In this document: piece after piece, positions 25,417 through 34,057 of the stretch | Numbering within the stretch: position 1 is the first letter of the stretch | Layout of the letters: every line of letters begins with the position of its first letter | NCBI GenBank assembly: GCA_934339005.1 | Contig: CAKRHR010000005.1 | Coordinates: 42,138-106,137, forward strand | Length of the DNA: 64,000 nt | Direction of reading: 5' to 3' | From: an uncultured Catenibacillus sp. | GTDB lineage: Bacteria > Bacillota > Clostridia > Lachnospirales > Lachnospiraceae | Made by a program: the position numbers and the translations under genes | Notes under the pieces: generated by a model | Seen by the model: the letters and a program-made list of their open reading frames with translations, nothing else | Told to the model about the DNA's origin: nothing | Database searches by the model: none

Positions 25417-25731
25417 ATGGATACGCAGCGGAAGAAAGGTGTGTTGGAGGTTTGTGTGCTTTCGGTGTTAAAGCGCGGACCATCATACGGATATCAGATT
25501 ATACAGGATGTGTCATCATGCATTGAGGTGAGTGACTCGACGATGTATCCGATTTTGAGGCGTCTGGAGGCGAATGGATTTGTGACGACATATTCCTCAG
25601 AACATAATGGACGTACGAGAAAGTATTTTCAGATTACGGACACAGGCATTCAGAAAATCAAAGATTTTTTAGATGAATGGGATGAAATGAAGAAAATTTA
25701 CGGATTTGTGGATGAGAATTTTCAGGCTTAG
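25417..25731 (+). CDS. PadR family transcriptional regulator
   Basis: 104 residues, a typical short PadR: winged-helix domain beginning KGVLEVCVLSVLKRGPSYGY, with MYPILRRLEANGFV as recognition region and a YFQITDTG wing, then a short C-terminal helix. ACGGAGGTG precedes the ATG. It pairs with the DUF1700/DUF4097 gene 78 bp downstream, a common Firmicute arrangement linked to cell-envelope stress. It probably represses its own promoter at 25155-25217. Confidence 0.88.
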   Translation: MDTQRKKGVLEVCVLSVLKRGPSYGYQIIQDVSSCIEVSDSTMYPILRRLEANGFVTTYSSEHNGRTRKYFQITDTGIQKIKDFLDEWDEMKKIYGFVDENFQA

Positions 25732-25809
25732 AAGCGCTGATAAAACAAAAAACGATTATCAATAAAAAAGTAAGAAAAACGACAAGTTTAATAAAAAAGG
25801 GGAATTATT

Positions 25810-26847
25810 ATGAACAGAAATGAATTTTTTAATACATTATTTGCAAATTTACCGCAATATACAAAAGAAGAACAGGATGAAATCAGAACATATTATGATG
25901 AGTTGATTAGTGATGGCATAGAGGCCGGACTGGATGAAGCGGAGGTGATTTCAAAGTTGGATACACCTGAAAATATAGCACACAGCCTGAATGCAGAATA
26001 TGGCAAAACTGTCAATGTTGCCAAGATTCAATCGTCAGGTGCAGTGACAGATTTGCTGGAAGAACAACCGGAAAATATCAATCACATATTCAGTGATAAG
26101 CAGTCATCCTCTGACTATACATCCACGCAGCCAATTCACAACGTCGTTTTATCTGCCAGAAACAGAGGCTTTTCCGTAGGCGTTTCAGAGGATGAGCAGG
26201 TGCATGTGTACTGTGAGCAGGACGAGTGGGATGAGATTATCTGTTATGAGAAAGAGGGTACATTTTTCTTTGCACAAAATAACAGAAAAAATCTTCGATT
26301 CTTCTTCGGTTTTAACAGCAGGAGCTGCTCAAATATTACTGTAAAGCTGCCAAAATCTGTGCTGCAGGCAGAAGTGACAACAACAAATTCAAGTATTCAT
26401 ATGACACCTGGTTTAACCTTGGATGTCCTCAGAGCGCAGACAAAAAACAGCGGTATCAGTTGTCAGGGAATGATGTGTGGGCAGCTTGAATTGATGACAA
26501 TAAATTCAACGATTAAATGTGAACAGGTCAATGCTCAGAATATCCAATTGACGACAACCAATGCCAGTGTGAAATTAAAAGAGATAACTGTTCAGAATGA
26601 ACTTCGTGCCAAAACGAGCAATGCAGTCATTCATTTTGAAAATATATCAGCGAACAGCATTCATTTTGAAACAACAAATTCCGGCATTAAGGGTACTTTG
26701 CCGGGTCGGGCTGAAGATTATGCGATTACGAGCCATACAAGCAACGGAAAAAATACATTGCCGGAATCATGGAATGTGGATAACCCATCAGCCAAACAGT
26801 TGTCGGTGCTCACAAGCAATGGTTCTATAAAGATATTTTTTGAGTAA
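25810..26847 (+). CDS. DUF1700 plus DUF4097 envelope-associated protein
   Basis: 345 residues. N-terminal ~65 residues are a DUF1700 helical domain (FFNTLFANLPQYTKEEQDEI ... EVISKLDTPENIA). From about residue 110 the protein is a DUF4097-type repetitive beta-structure, with repeated TTTNSSIHM, TKNSGISCQ, TTNASVKL, TSNAVIHF, TTNSGIKG and TSNGSIKI rungs. No membrane helix or signal peptide was seen, which is odd because many relatives carry helices between these domains. GGGG precedes the ATG. Function unknown; regulated together with PadR. Confidence 0.82.
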   Translation: MNRNEFFNTLFANLPQYTKEEQDEIRTYYDELISDGIEAGLDEAEVISKLDTPENIAHSLNAEYGKTVNVAKIQSSGAVTDLLEEQPENINHIFSDKQSSSDYTSTQPIHNVVLSARNRGFSVGVSEDEQVHVYCEQDEWDEIICYEKEGTFFFAQNNRKNLRFFFGFNSRSCSNITVKLPKSVLQAEVTTTNSSIHMTPGLTLDVLRAQTKNSGISCQGMMCGQLELMTINSTIKCEQVNAQNIQLTTTNASVKLKEITVQNELRAKTSNAVIHFENISANSIHFETTNSGIKGTLPGRAEDYAITSHTSNGKNTLPESWNVDNPSAKQLSVLTSNGSIKIFFE

Positions 26848-26934
26848 TGTATTTAAACTTGATGTGGGATTTTATATACTTTAATATTTTAAAACGTTGA
26901 AATTTAAAACTTTAAATTCATGCATTAAATTTAA

Positions 26935-26963
26935 TTGACCAAAATTTGTTAGAATGTTAAAAT
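26935..26963 (+). promoter_or_regulatory. Promoter of the YjbR-MGMT gene
   Basis: TTGACC (26935-26940), 17-bp spacer, TAAAAT (26958-26963), 66 bp before the start. Confidence 0.5.
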
Positions 26964-27028
26964 ATAATGATGTCAGGGGCAAAATATTTAACAGCAAAAT
27001 AATTTGAAGTAATAAAGAAGGTGGTTTC

Positions 27029-27685
27029 ATGAAAACACGGCAGGAAGCGTTAGACTTTGGTCTTTCGTTTCCGGATACATATGCGTCAACGCCGTTTCGG
27101 GACACAAACTGGCAATTGGTGCGTGTGAGGGGCAGCAAGAAAGCATTTTTGTGGATTTATGAGCGTGACGGCTATATTAATTTAAATGTTAAACCAGACC
27201 CTGCATGGCGGGACTTCTGGCGGGATGCGTACCCATCTGTGATTGCAGGATGGCATCAGAATAAAGATCATTGGAATACGATTATTTTAGATGGCAGTAT
27301 ACCGGATGCAGATATTGAGAAAATGATTGCAGAAAGTTATGATGTTGTGACTTACAGTCCGACAAAGCGGATATATGAGGCTGTCCAGAAAGTACCAAAG
27401 GGCTGTGTAGCAACGTATGGTCAGATCGCGGAGTTGGCAGGCAATAAGCGAATGGCAAGGGCAGTGGGGAATGCATTACATAAAAATCCGGATCCTGAGC
27501 ATATTCCGTGTTATCGAATTGTCAACAGTAAGGGCGAACTTGCAGAAGCGTTTGTGTTTGGTGGGGAAGATATTCAGGCAAAATTGCTAATGGCAGATGG
27601 CATAGAGGTCAAAAATGGCAGAGTTGACTTAAAACGATATGGCATTTGCGTTGCAGATTTTTTAGATGCTGAAGAAGAATATTAG
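27029..27685 (+). CDS. YjbR/MmcQ domain fused to MGMT-like DNA alkyltransferase
   Basis: 218 residues. The first ~115 match the MmcQ/YjbR double-wing DNA-binding-like fold (ALDFGLSFPDTYASTPFRD ... NLNVKPDP ... HWNTIILDG). The rest matches the alkyltransferase DNA-binding domain: VPKGCVATYGQIAELAG, RAVGNALHKNP, and an active-site block IPCYRIV in place of the usual PCHRV. The nucleophile cysteine is kept but the catalytic histidine is tyrosine. Alkyltransferase-like proteins usually lose the cysteine instead. AAGGTGG precedes the ATG. Likely recognises O6-alkylguanine; repair activity is uncertain. Confidence 0.82.
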   Translation: MKTRQEALDFGLSFPDTYASTPFRDTNWQLVRVRGSKKAFLWIYERDGYINLNVKPDPAWRDFWRDAYPSVIAGWHQNKDHWNTIILDGSIPDADIEKMIAESYDVVTYSPTKRIYEAVQKVPKGCVATYGQIAELAGNKRMARAVGNALHKNPDPEHIPCYRIVNSKGELAEAFVFGGEDIQAKLLMADGIEVKNGRVDLKRYGICVADFLDAEEEY

Positions 27686-27836
27686 TTATAGTTTACACAA
27701 TGTGTGAATATTAAAGCGTATTTAAAAGAGTTATCCTGTTATAGCTGATAGTTGATGAAATAATGCGGTATAATTTTAAGTGCGAAAAAATTCAGTTTAA
27801 ATTTGCCTAAGGTCAGCAAAAGGAGGAGAAGGCGGC

Positions 27837-28286
27837 ATGAAAGAAAACATGAAAATAGTTTACAGAACCGATTTATACAATGGGGATCCGGTTGTGAATT
27901 TTGAGGAGAACGGCAAGGTTGCCGGTTTTATTGTGATGATGCAGGAACCGCAGTATCGTTCACTGCGCCTGAGTTGTCTGGAGGATATTGCAGTATTTTT
28001 GGACGATGAAGAATTTCACATGAATGATTGCATGAAACTGGAAACGTCAACAGGCATGAAAGACCCGGCAGATATGCCAACGATGGCATTTGACCGATGG
28101 GATTTTGCCCAAACGGCTAAAATCTATGTGTATAAGGATGGTGGCATTCCTGATGGCAAACATCATCTGGAAGCACTTGTGTTGGTTCGAAGTGCACAGG
28201 ATAACACGCTTGGCAGTTTTGGCAGCGGAGCTTATGAAGGCATTCAGCTTGATATTGAGATGAAGGAGGGCAAATCAATATGTTAA
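27837..28286 (+). CDS. C-glycoside deglycosidase beta subunit-like (DUF6379)
   Basis: 149 residues. The pattern NGKVAGFIVMMQEPQYRSLR, LSCLEDIAVFLDDEEF, a tryptophan-Phe-Ala segment and KDGGIPDGKHHLEALVLVR matches the small beta subunit of C-glycoside deglycosidases as I remember it. That subunit forms a complex with a TIM-barrel alpha subunit, which is exactly the next gene; the two overlap by 7 bases. AGGAGGAG precedes ATG 27837. In Eubacterium cellulosolvens such pairs break the C-C bond of oxidised C-glucosyl flavonoids. Confidence 0.68.
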   Translation: MKENMKIVYRTDLYNGDPVVNFEENGKVAGFIVMMQEPQYRSLRLSCLEDIAVFLDDEEFHMNDCMKLETSTGMKDPADMPTMAFDRWDFAQTAKIYVYKDGGIPDGKHHLEALVLVRSAQDNTLGSFGSGAYEGIQLDIEMKEGKSIC

Positions 28287-29368
28287 ATTTGGGTGTAACG
28301 ATTTACAGTTTGCAGGCGGATTTCAGAGAACATCGATATGATTTATACCATTGCCTGAAAAAATTACATGAACTGGATATTAAAGGTATTGAGATTGTGC
28401 CATCACAGAATTTATCGGGACTTCAGGAGGAAGGTGTTGACCTGGATTTCTATAAACAGTGGCATGAGTGGATGGAAGAATTTGGCATGACGCCGACTAA
28501 TTATAATCTGTACGATGAACCTTGTATTTATAAGAATCGCTGGCTTAGTGAAAATGAACGTATTGCACAGCTTCGAAAAGGTCTTGAGATTGCAAGTAAA
28601 CTGGGCTTTAGAACAGCACGTTTGTCAGTAGATTATGGTTTGCCAAATACAAAACATCTTGAAAATTCGGTTAAATGCTGTGAGGAGTATGGTATTATCG
28701 GTTCAATAGAGATTCATTCACCATATTCATTAAAATCAAACTGGGCGCAGGCGTGGTTTGAAACCATTGATAAGCTTGGTACAAAATATGCAGGTATTCA
28801 TCCGGATGCAGGTATCTTCAGAACAGGTCCGGTGGACAAAGCTTGTAAACTTGCCATTTTAAAAGGCGCAAATCCGGATATTATAGAGATGATTAAGGAA
28901 GAATATGCAAAGGCGGTTGTGCGCCGCCGTGAATCCGCAGCGCGCCTTGAACTTCCGGGTGAATACAGAAAGACTTTTGGTTTTGGTGAGCCTGAAATTG
29001 TAGAAAAAATCAAAGCAATGGGCGGCGGCCCGTTAGAATCACAGTTGATTATGCGCTTTTCCTGTGATGATCCTGCCTGGTTGTGTGAATATAGCAAATA
29101 TATTGTACATTTTCATGGTAAATTTTATGAAGTGCTTTCAGATGCGCAGGGCAATCTGTATGAGCCGTCAATTGATTATCAGGGCATAGTGGATGCGCTT
29201 GTAAAATCTGATTATCCTTATTGGATCAGCACGGAATGGGAAGGCCAGCATCTGTTCAGAGATGCTGCATATCCTGAAATTCCACCAAAGGGTGAAGAAT
29301 ATGTGAAGCTTCAGCATGACATGATTCGACAGATGGAGCAGCGTGCGCGCGAAAAACTTGGCAAATAA
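28280..29368 (+). CDS. Sugar isomerase/epimerase TIM barrel, C-glycoside deglycosidase alpha-like
   Basis: 362 residues of the xylose-isomerase-like barrel. Presumed metal ligands: E144 (SIEIHSP), H174/D176 (GIHPDAGIF), H277 or H279 (YIVHFHG) and E319 (STEWEGQ). It overlaps and is coupled to the DUF6379 gene. C-deglycosidases use such a metal site to eliminate the aglycone from a 3-oxo-C-glucoside. A Gfo/Idh oxidoreductase that would make the 3-oxo form is not in the neighbourhood. A general sugar-phosphate isomerase remains possible, but the partner argues against it. Confidence 0.7.
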   Translation: MLNLGVTIYSLQADFREHRYDLYHCLKKLHELDIKGIEIVPSQNLSGLQEEGVDLDFYKQWHEWMEEFGMTPTNYNLYDEPCIYKNRWLSENERIAQLRKGLEIASKLGFRTARLSVDYGLPNTKHLENSVKCCEEYGIIGSIEIHSPYSLKSNWAQAWFETIDKLGTKYAGIHPDAGIFRTGPVDKACKLAILKGANPDIIEMIKEEYAKAVVRRRESAARLELPGEYRKTFGFGEPEIVEKIKAMGGGPLESQLIMRFSCDDPAWLCEYSKYIVHFHGKFYEVLSDAQGNLYEPSIDYQGIVDALVKSDYPYWISTEWEGQHLFRDAAYPEIPPKGEEYVKLQHDMIRQMEQRAREKLGK

Positions 29369-29438
29369 ATATATCATAGTTTTTCAAAGATGAAAAAAAT
29401 ATAGAATAATTTTAATTTTCGGAGGGCATAAAAACAAA

Positions 29439-30776
29439 ATGGAAAGAGAACGACTTGGAAGCCGTCTTGGATTTATTTTATTAAGTGCAGGATGTGCGAT
29501 CGGATGCGGCAACGTGTGGAAATTTCCATGGATGGTCGGAGAAAATGGTGGCGGTGCGTTTGTACTGTTGTATGTTATTTGCTTAATATTGCTCGGACTT
29601 CCTGCAATGACAATGGAGTTTGCGCTTGGCAGGGCGGCTCAGGCAAGTCCGGTAAAGATGTATTACAAATTAGAGAAAAAAGGTCAGAAATGGCATTGGC
29701 ACGGTTATGTAGCGTTGGTGGGCAATGTATGCCTGATGGCATTTTATACCGTGGTGACCGGATGGTTGATGTATTATTTTATAAGTTTTGTTACTGGTAA
29801 TACTGCGGAACTTGGATTTGAAACAATGATTACAAATCCGTCAATCAATGTCATTTATCTGGCAATTGCAATAGTGATTGGTTTTGTAATTCTGACATTT
29901 AAGCTGCAGGGCGGTCTTGAGCGTGTTACAAAATACATGATGTGTCTGCTAATTATTTTAATGATTGTGCTGGCAGTAAAAAGCGGCACATATGCAGGGG
30001 CAGCGGAGGGCTACAAATTTTATCTGATTCCTGATTTTGGTAAAATCACACCGAAGGTTGTTGTAAGTGCGATGAATCAGGCATTTTTCACGTTATCTGT
30101 CGGCATGGGTTCAATGGCGATTTTTGGCAGTTATATCGGTAATGACCGCAGTCTGATGGGCGAGAGTGTGCATGTGATTGTATTAGATTCATTTGTGGCT
30201 ATTGTGGCAGGTCTGATTATTTTCCCATCCTGCTATGCCTTTGATTTGAAGGTGACGGCGGGACCGGCATTGTTATTTGATACGATGGCAACGGTGTTTA
30301 AAAACATTTCCGGCGGACGTATCTGGGGCAGTTTATTCTTCCTGTTTATGGTGTTTGCCGCGTTATCTACAGAACTTGCAGTGTGCGAGAATATTCTTGC
30401 ATGTATGCGTGAACTGACTGGATGGTCACGTAGAAAGGGCTGTCTGATTTGTGGTATCGGGGTGTTTGTGCTGTCACTGACAACGGCACTGGGCTTTAGT
30501 GTATTGCATTTTCATCCGTTTACACCATCCTCTACATGGTTGGATTTCTGGGACTTCCTTGTAAGTAACAATATCTTGCCGCTGGGTGCATTGATTATTG
30601 CAATTTTCTGTACGAATAAACGCATCGGCTGGGGATGGAATAACTTCATGGCAGAAGTGAACAAAGGCAAAGGCCTGAAAGTGAAAAACTGGATGAAACC
30701 TGTGTTTAGCTATGTTTTGCCGATTGGCATTATCGTTATTTATATCATTGGAATGGTGACATTTGACTGGCGGTAA
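29439..30776 (+). CDS. Sodium-dependent symporter, NSS family (second copy)
   Basis: 445 residues, about 12 helices. The first helix shows LGFILLSAGCAIGCGNVWKFP, the sodium/substrate-binding signature, here with CGCGNVW rather than the MGNIW of the paralogue at 10665. CGGAGGG precedes the ATG. It starts 70 bp after the deglycosidase-like pair and may share its transcript. Substrate unknown; family members carry amino acids, and a role in aromatic substrate uptake cannot be excluded. Confidence 0.85.
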   Translation: MERERLGSRLGFILLSAGCAIGCGNVWKFPWMVGENGGGAFVLLYVICLILLGLPAMTMEFALGRAAQASPVKMYYKLEKKGQKWHWHGYVALVGNVCLMAFYTVVTGWLMYYFISFVTGNTAELGFETMITNPSINVIYLAIAIVIGFVILTFKLQGGLERVTKYMMCLLIILMIVLAVKSGTYAGAAEGYKFYLIPDFGKITPKVVVSAMNQAFFTLSVGMGSMAIFGSYIGNDRSLMGESVHVIVLDSFVAIVAGLIIFPSCYAFDLKVTAGPALLFDTMATVFKNISGGRIWGSLFFLFMVFAALSTELAVCENILACMRELTGWSRRKGCLICGIGVFVLSLTTALGFSVLHFHPFTPSSTWLDFWDFLVSNNILPLGALIIAIFCTNKRIGWGWNNFMAEVNKGKGLKVKNWMKPVFSYVLPIGIIVIYIIGMVTFDWR

Positions 30777-30812
30777 AAAAGTCACTTTTAAACTATAAAC
30801 TAAAATTTAAAT

Positions 30813-30868
30813 CCCATCATTTTATAATAGATGTAAAAAGTAATATCTGTTATAAAAGGATGGGTTTT
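30813..30868 (+). terminator. Terminator after the second symporter
   Basis: CCCATC with TTTTATAA (30813-30827) pairs with TTATAAAA and GATGGG (30850-30864), followed by TTTTC. Small bulges only. Confidence 0.65.
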
Positions 30869-30979
30869 CGATTTTTCAAATAATCAAAAGTATTCAAAAC
30901 AAAGACTCCTTGTGAAATGTATTTAATGATATAGTTATTAAAAAAGTGTAAAGAATTATAATTTATAAAAGTTTTTTCA

Positions 30980-31008
30980 TTGCCATTTTGTGCCGATGAC
31001 TTTATAAT
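30980..31008 (+). promoter_or_regulatory. Promoter of the diguanylate cyclase gene
   Basis: TTGCCA (30980-30985), 17-bp spacer, TATAAT (31003-31008). Transcription would begin near 31015. Confidence 0.55.
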
Positions 31009-31017
31009 AATTATATC

Positions 31018-31066
31018 AGACTCTGTGAAAATTTGCAGAAATATAATCAGAATTTTCACAGGTCTG
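31018..31066 (+). other. Hairpin at the predicted 5' end of the GGDEF transcript
   Basis: CAGAC plus CTGTGAAAATT (31018-31033) pairs with AATTTTCACAG plus GTCTG (31051-31066), 16 pairs with one bulge. It begins within a few bases of the predicted transcription start, fitting a 5' stabilising or regulatory stem-loop. Confidence 0.5.
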
Positions 31067-31137
31067 GAAAAGATAAAGAAAATATGTCTGTCGCCGGATA
31101 AAAACATTGTTCGGAGTGAAAGGGCTGGTGGTTACAT

Positions 31138-32577
31138 ATGAAAACAGTTATTAAATACGAATTAATTATTAATAAAGCAATGCGCTCTGCGTTAAATTAT
31201 GATACACCAGATGAACAGATTAATGAGTTTATCAGATTTTTCGGAAAGCATATCGGTTCAGACCGAATTTACATTTTTGAAGATAATTTTGAAAGACATG
31301 TTACGAATAATACTTATGAGTGGTGCGCAGATGGTATTGTACCACAGATTAATTTTTTACAGAATGTAGATATGGATGTTATTCGTTGGTGGTATGACAG
31401 TTTTGATGAAGGCAAAAGTGTGATTATACCTGATGTCGAGGAGATTCGTGAAGAACATAAGTTGCCTTATGAGATGCTGCGCAATCAGAAGGTGCGGAAT
31501 GTGGTTGTCAGCCCGCTAAGATATAACGGTCAGATTTCAGGCTTTTTCGGTGTTGACAATCCGCCATTGGAGGATACAGAAGGTCTTGTGATGTTTCTGG
31601 AAACAATCAGTACATTTCTGATATCCTTATTAAAACTCAGAAATTTATTTAAGAAATCAACGGAAGCTGCGCGTCTAAGTAGTTATTCAGTGCTGGCAGA
31701 TATTTATATGTCTATGTACCTGATTAATGTGCAGACGGGACGCTATTATACAATTAAGCGCTCAACCTATACTGAGAGTTTATCTTACGTGGAAAAAGAT
31801 AAAGTATTTCAGTATCAATTTAAGAAAATAATGAAAGGTTTTTGTCTTGAAAAGGATTTAAGTGATCTGCTGAAATTTGCAGATTTATCCACACTTGAGG
31901 AACGCTTTAAAACAACAAATGCGCTTGTTAATGAATTCCAGAGTACCGTATATGGCTGGTGCCGTGTGCGATTTATCAAAGTTGATGATGATGCGAATGG
32001 CAATTTGTGGCATGTTCTTTACTGTATGGAAGTTATTGATGAGGAAAAGAAACGGGAAAGCAGGCTTTTGTATCTGTCAGAAACAGACCGAATGACTGGT
32101 GTATGCAATCGCGGCAGTGGCGAGAGTAAGATTATTCAGCACCTTGAAAATGGCTTGGGAGGACTGTTTTGTATTCTTGACTGTGATAAATTTAAATCAA
32201 TTAATGACACATATGGACACATTGTGGGGGATTCAGTGATTATTGCTTTGGCAGATGTGCTGCAGAGTGCGTGTCGTGAACATGATATTGTGATGCGTCT
32301 TGGTGGTGATGAGTTTGCACTATATCTTCCTGGGCTTGTGGACAGAAACCAGGCAGATGCTTTTTCACAGCGGCTTATACAAAAGATTTCGACAATCCGG
32401 ATTCCGGAGATGGGTGAGCACAATATTTATGTCAGTATAGGTGGTGCTATCTGCCAAAAAGGTGAAAAAGTAACTTTTGACCAGCTTTACAGGAAAGCAG
32501 ATTCAGCGATGTATGCCAGCAAAAAAACAGAGGGTTATTGTGCAACGATTTATGAGCGCAATACGGATGTTGGGTAA
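31138..32577 (+). CDS. GAF-like sensor diguanylate cyclase (GGDEF)
   Basis: 479 residues. The N-terminal ~170 resemble a GAF domain (IRFFGKHIGSDRIYIFEDNF ... VVSPLRYNGQISGFFGVDN). A middle region of about 130 residues is PAS-like in size but not clearly recognised. The C-terminal cyclase has the intact RLGGDEFALYL active site and an inhibitory site REHD five residues before it, so c-di-GMP feedback is expected. No membrane helix is seen, so it reads an intracellular signal. The start has only a weak ribosome site (GGTGGT). Confidence 0.87.
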   Translation: MKTVIKYELIINKAMRSALNYDTPDEQINEFIRFFGKHIGSDRIYIFEDNFERHVTNNTYEWCADGIVPQINFLQNVDMDVIRWWYDSFDEGKSVIIPDVEEIREEHKLPYEMLRNQKVRNVVVSPLRYNGQISGFFGVDNPPLEDTEGLVMFLETISTFLISLLKLRNLFKKSTEAARLSSYSVLADIYMSMYLINVQTGRYYTIKRSTYTESLSYVEKDKVFQYQFKKIMKGFCLEKDLSDLLKFADLSTLEERFKTTNALVNEFQSTVYGWCRVRFIKVDDDANGNLWHVLYCMEVIDEEKKRESRLLYLSETDRMTGVCNRGSGESKIIQHLENGLGGLFCILDCDKFKSINDTYGHIVGDSVIIALADVLQSACREHDIVMRLGGDEFALYLPGLVDRNQADAFSQRLIQKISTIRIPEMGEHNIYVSIGGAICQKGEKVTFDQLYRKADSAMYASKKTEGYCATIYERNTDVG

Positions 32578-32601
32578 AGTGAATATATAATAATATCAAT
32601 G

Positions 32602-32624
32602 GGGGTAAAAGTTACTTTTACCCC
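32602..32624. repeat. Perfect 10-bp inverted repeat, possible terminator
   Basis: GGGGTAAAAG, loop TTA, CTTTTACCCC, between convergent GGDEF and queC genes. No T-run follows. Its arms resemble those of the element at 3764-3822. Confidence 0.5.
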
Positions 32625-32721
32625 TAATATCTTGAAGATTTTTATATGCTGAATTTTATCGTTGAATATAAGTTTTGGTTTGAATTTGAAATTAATGCGG
32701 CAAATTTAAGTATTGCCAGAT

Positions 32722-33417
32722 TTAATCGTACAGTGGGTCCTTCACGCCATTAGCTTCAAAAGCAAGTTTTCGGTCGATACATGTACCACATTTGCCGCAA
32801 GGCTTGTCACCGCCTTCATAACAACTCCATGTAAGTTCATATGGCACATGCAGACGTAAACCTTCTGCAACAACCTGGGCTTTATTTTTATTAATGAAAG
32901 GTGCTTCAACTTTTAATGCATGTCCGCTGCCTTCATAAATAGCTGTGTTGATGCTGTCATAGAAAGGCACGCTGCAGTCCGGATAAGCATTGCCTGCCGC
33001 ATCGTCTTTATGCGCACCATAGTAAATCACGCTGCATTCATGTGAGAGAGCAAGACTTGCTGCGGCTGATAAAAACAGACCATTTCTAAAAGGCACATAG
33101 GTTGTCACCGGTGCGCCGTTTTGGGCTTTTAACTGTTCCTCATAAGATTCCTCAGGAATTTCCTCTGTGGAATGAGAAAGTAATGAACAGTTGCTGTCTG
33201 CAAAAATATTTGAAAGGTCAAGCTCCATGCCTTTCATGCCGTAATGTTTTAAAATACTTTCGGCAGCAGCCACTTCTTTTGTATGTTTCTGTCCGTAAAC
33301 AATTGAAACAGGGATAACATTTTCTTTGCCATATTTTTCAATTGCAAGCGCAAGACAGGTTGTGCTGTCTACGCCGCCGCTAAATAAAACCATTGCTTTT
33401 TCTGGTGTCTGTGACAT
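32722..33417 (-). CDS. queC: 7-cyano-7-deazaguanine synthase
   Basis: 231 residues. Converts 7-carboxy-7-deazaguanine to preQ0 with ATP and ammonia in queuosine biosynthesis. The PP-loop SGGVDSTT is at about residues 13-20, and the C-terminal zinc site is SCYEGGDKPCGKCGTC. AGGAGG precedes the ATG. It lies 11 bp after queF on the minus strand, so they are one operon. QueD and QueE are not present in the window and must come from elsewhere or from salvage. Confidence 0.95.
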   Translation of the reverse strand: MSQTPEKAMVLFSGGVDSTTCLALAIEKYGKENVIPVSIVYGQKHTKEVAAAESILKHYGMKGMELDLSNIFADSNCSLLSHSTEEIPEESYEEQLKAQNGAPVTTYVPFRNGLFLSAAASLALSHECSVIYYGAHKDDAAGNAYPDCSVPFYDSINTAIYEGSGHALKVEAPFINKNKAQVVAEGLRLHVPYELTWSCYEGGDKPCGKCGTCIDRKLAFEANGVKDPLYD

Positions 33418-33428
33418 AGTGATTCCTC

Positions 33429-33926
33429 CTATCTATTATCTACTTTCTCAGGATACATATCATGGTGTGTCAAACGGTCAAATGCAACCTTTTCCCAGAC
33501 TGTACCGGCTTTGCCGTGGTTGCAGTATGGGTCGATGGAAATGCCGCCGCGCGGTGTGAATTTGCCCCAGACTTCGATGTATTTAGGGTCCATCAGTCGT
33601 ACAAGGTCATTCATAATGATATTGACACAGTCTTCATGAAAATCGCCGTGATTTCTGAAGCTGTACAGATACAATTTTAAAGATTTACTTTCCACCATGC
33701 GCTCATCAGGCACATAGGAAATATAAATTGTGGCAAAGTCCGGCTGGCCTGTCATCGGACAAAGACTTGTAAATTCAGGACAGTTAAATTTGACAAAATA
33801 ATCATTTTCAGGGTGTTTATTTGGGAAAGTTTCCAGAACTTCCGGTGCATAATCAGATTTGTAAACTGTTTTCTGATTGCCAAGCAGTGTGATATTTCCC
33901 ATTTCTTCAGAACTTCTTCCGCTCAT
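33429..33926 (-). CDS. queF: NADPH-dependent 7-cyano-7-deazaguanine reductase
   Basis: 165 residues, the short (YkvM-type) QueF. Reduces the nitrile of preQ0 to preQ1. The family motif ESKSLKLY is present, along with the thioimide-forming cysteine in FTSLCPMTG followed by PDFATIYISY. AAAGGAGA lies before the ATG. No preQ1 riboswitch was found in the ~130 bp upstream. Confidence 0.95.
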   Translation of the reverse strand: MSGRSSEEMGNITLLGNQKTVYKSDYAPEVLETFPNKHPENDYFVKFNCPEFTSLCPMTGQPDFATIYISYVPDERMVESKSLKLYLYSFRNHGDFHEDCVNIIMNDLVRLMDPKYIEVWGKFTPRGGISIDPYCNHGKAGTVWEKVAFDRLTHHDMYPEKVDNR

Positions 33927-34057
33927 AGAGATTCTCCTTTTTTGGTATATATTTTTTAGTGATAAAAATTAACAATCTTAAGTTTAAGGTATGAATGATA
34001 TTTAGAATCCGTTATCCATGTAACATCTTAAAGCATTCCATGCAAAAAAGCAACTAT

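Noticed and set aside
31009..31137. c-di-GMP riboswitch before the GGDEF gene
   Set aside because: Conserved c-di-GMP-I and -II core motifs are missing; only a simple stem-loop is present.
33927..34057. preQ1 riboswitch before queF
   Set aside because: No C-rich loop or A-rich tail of the preQ1 classes was found.
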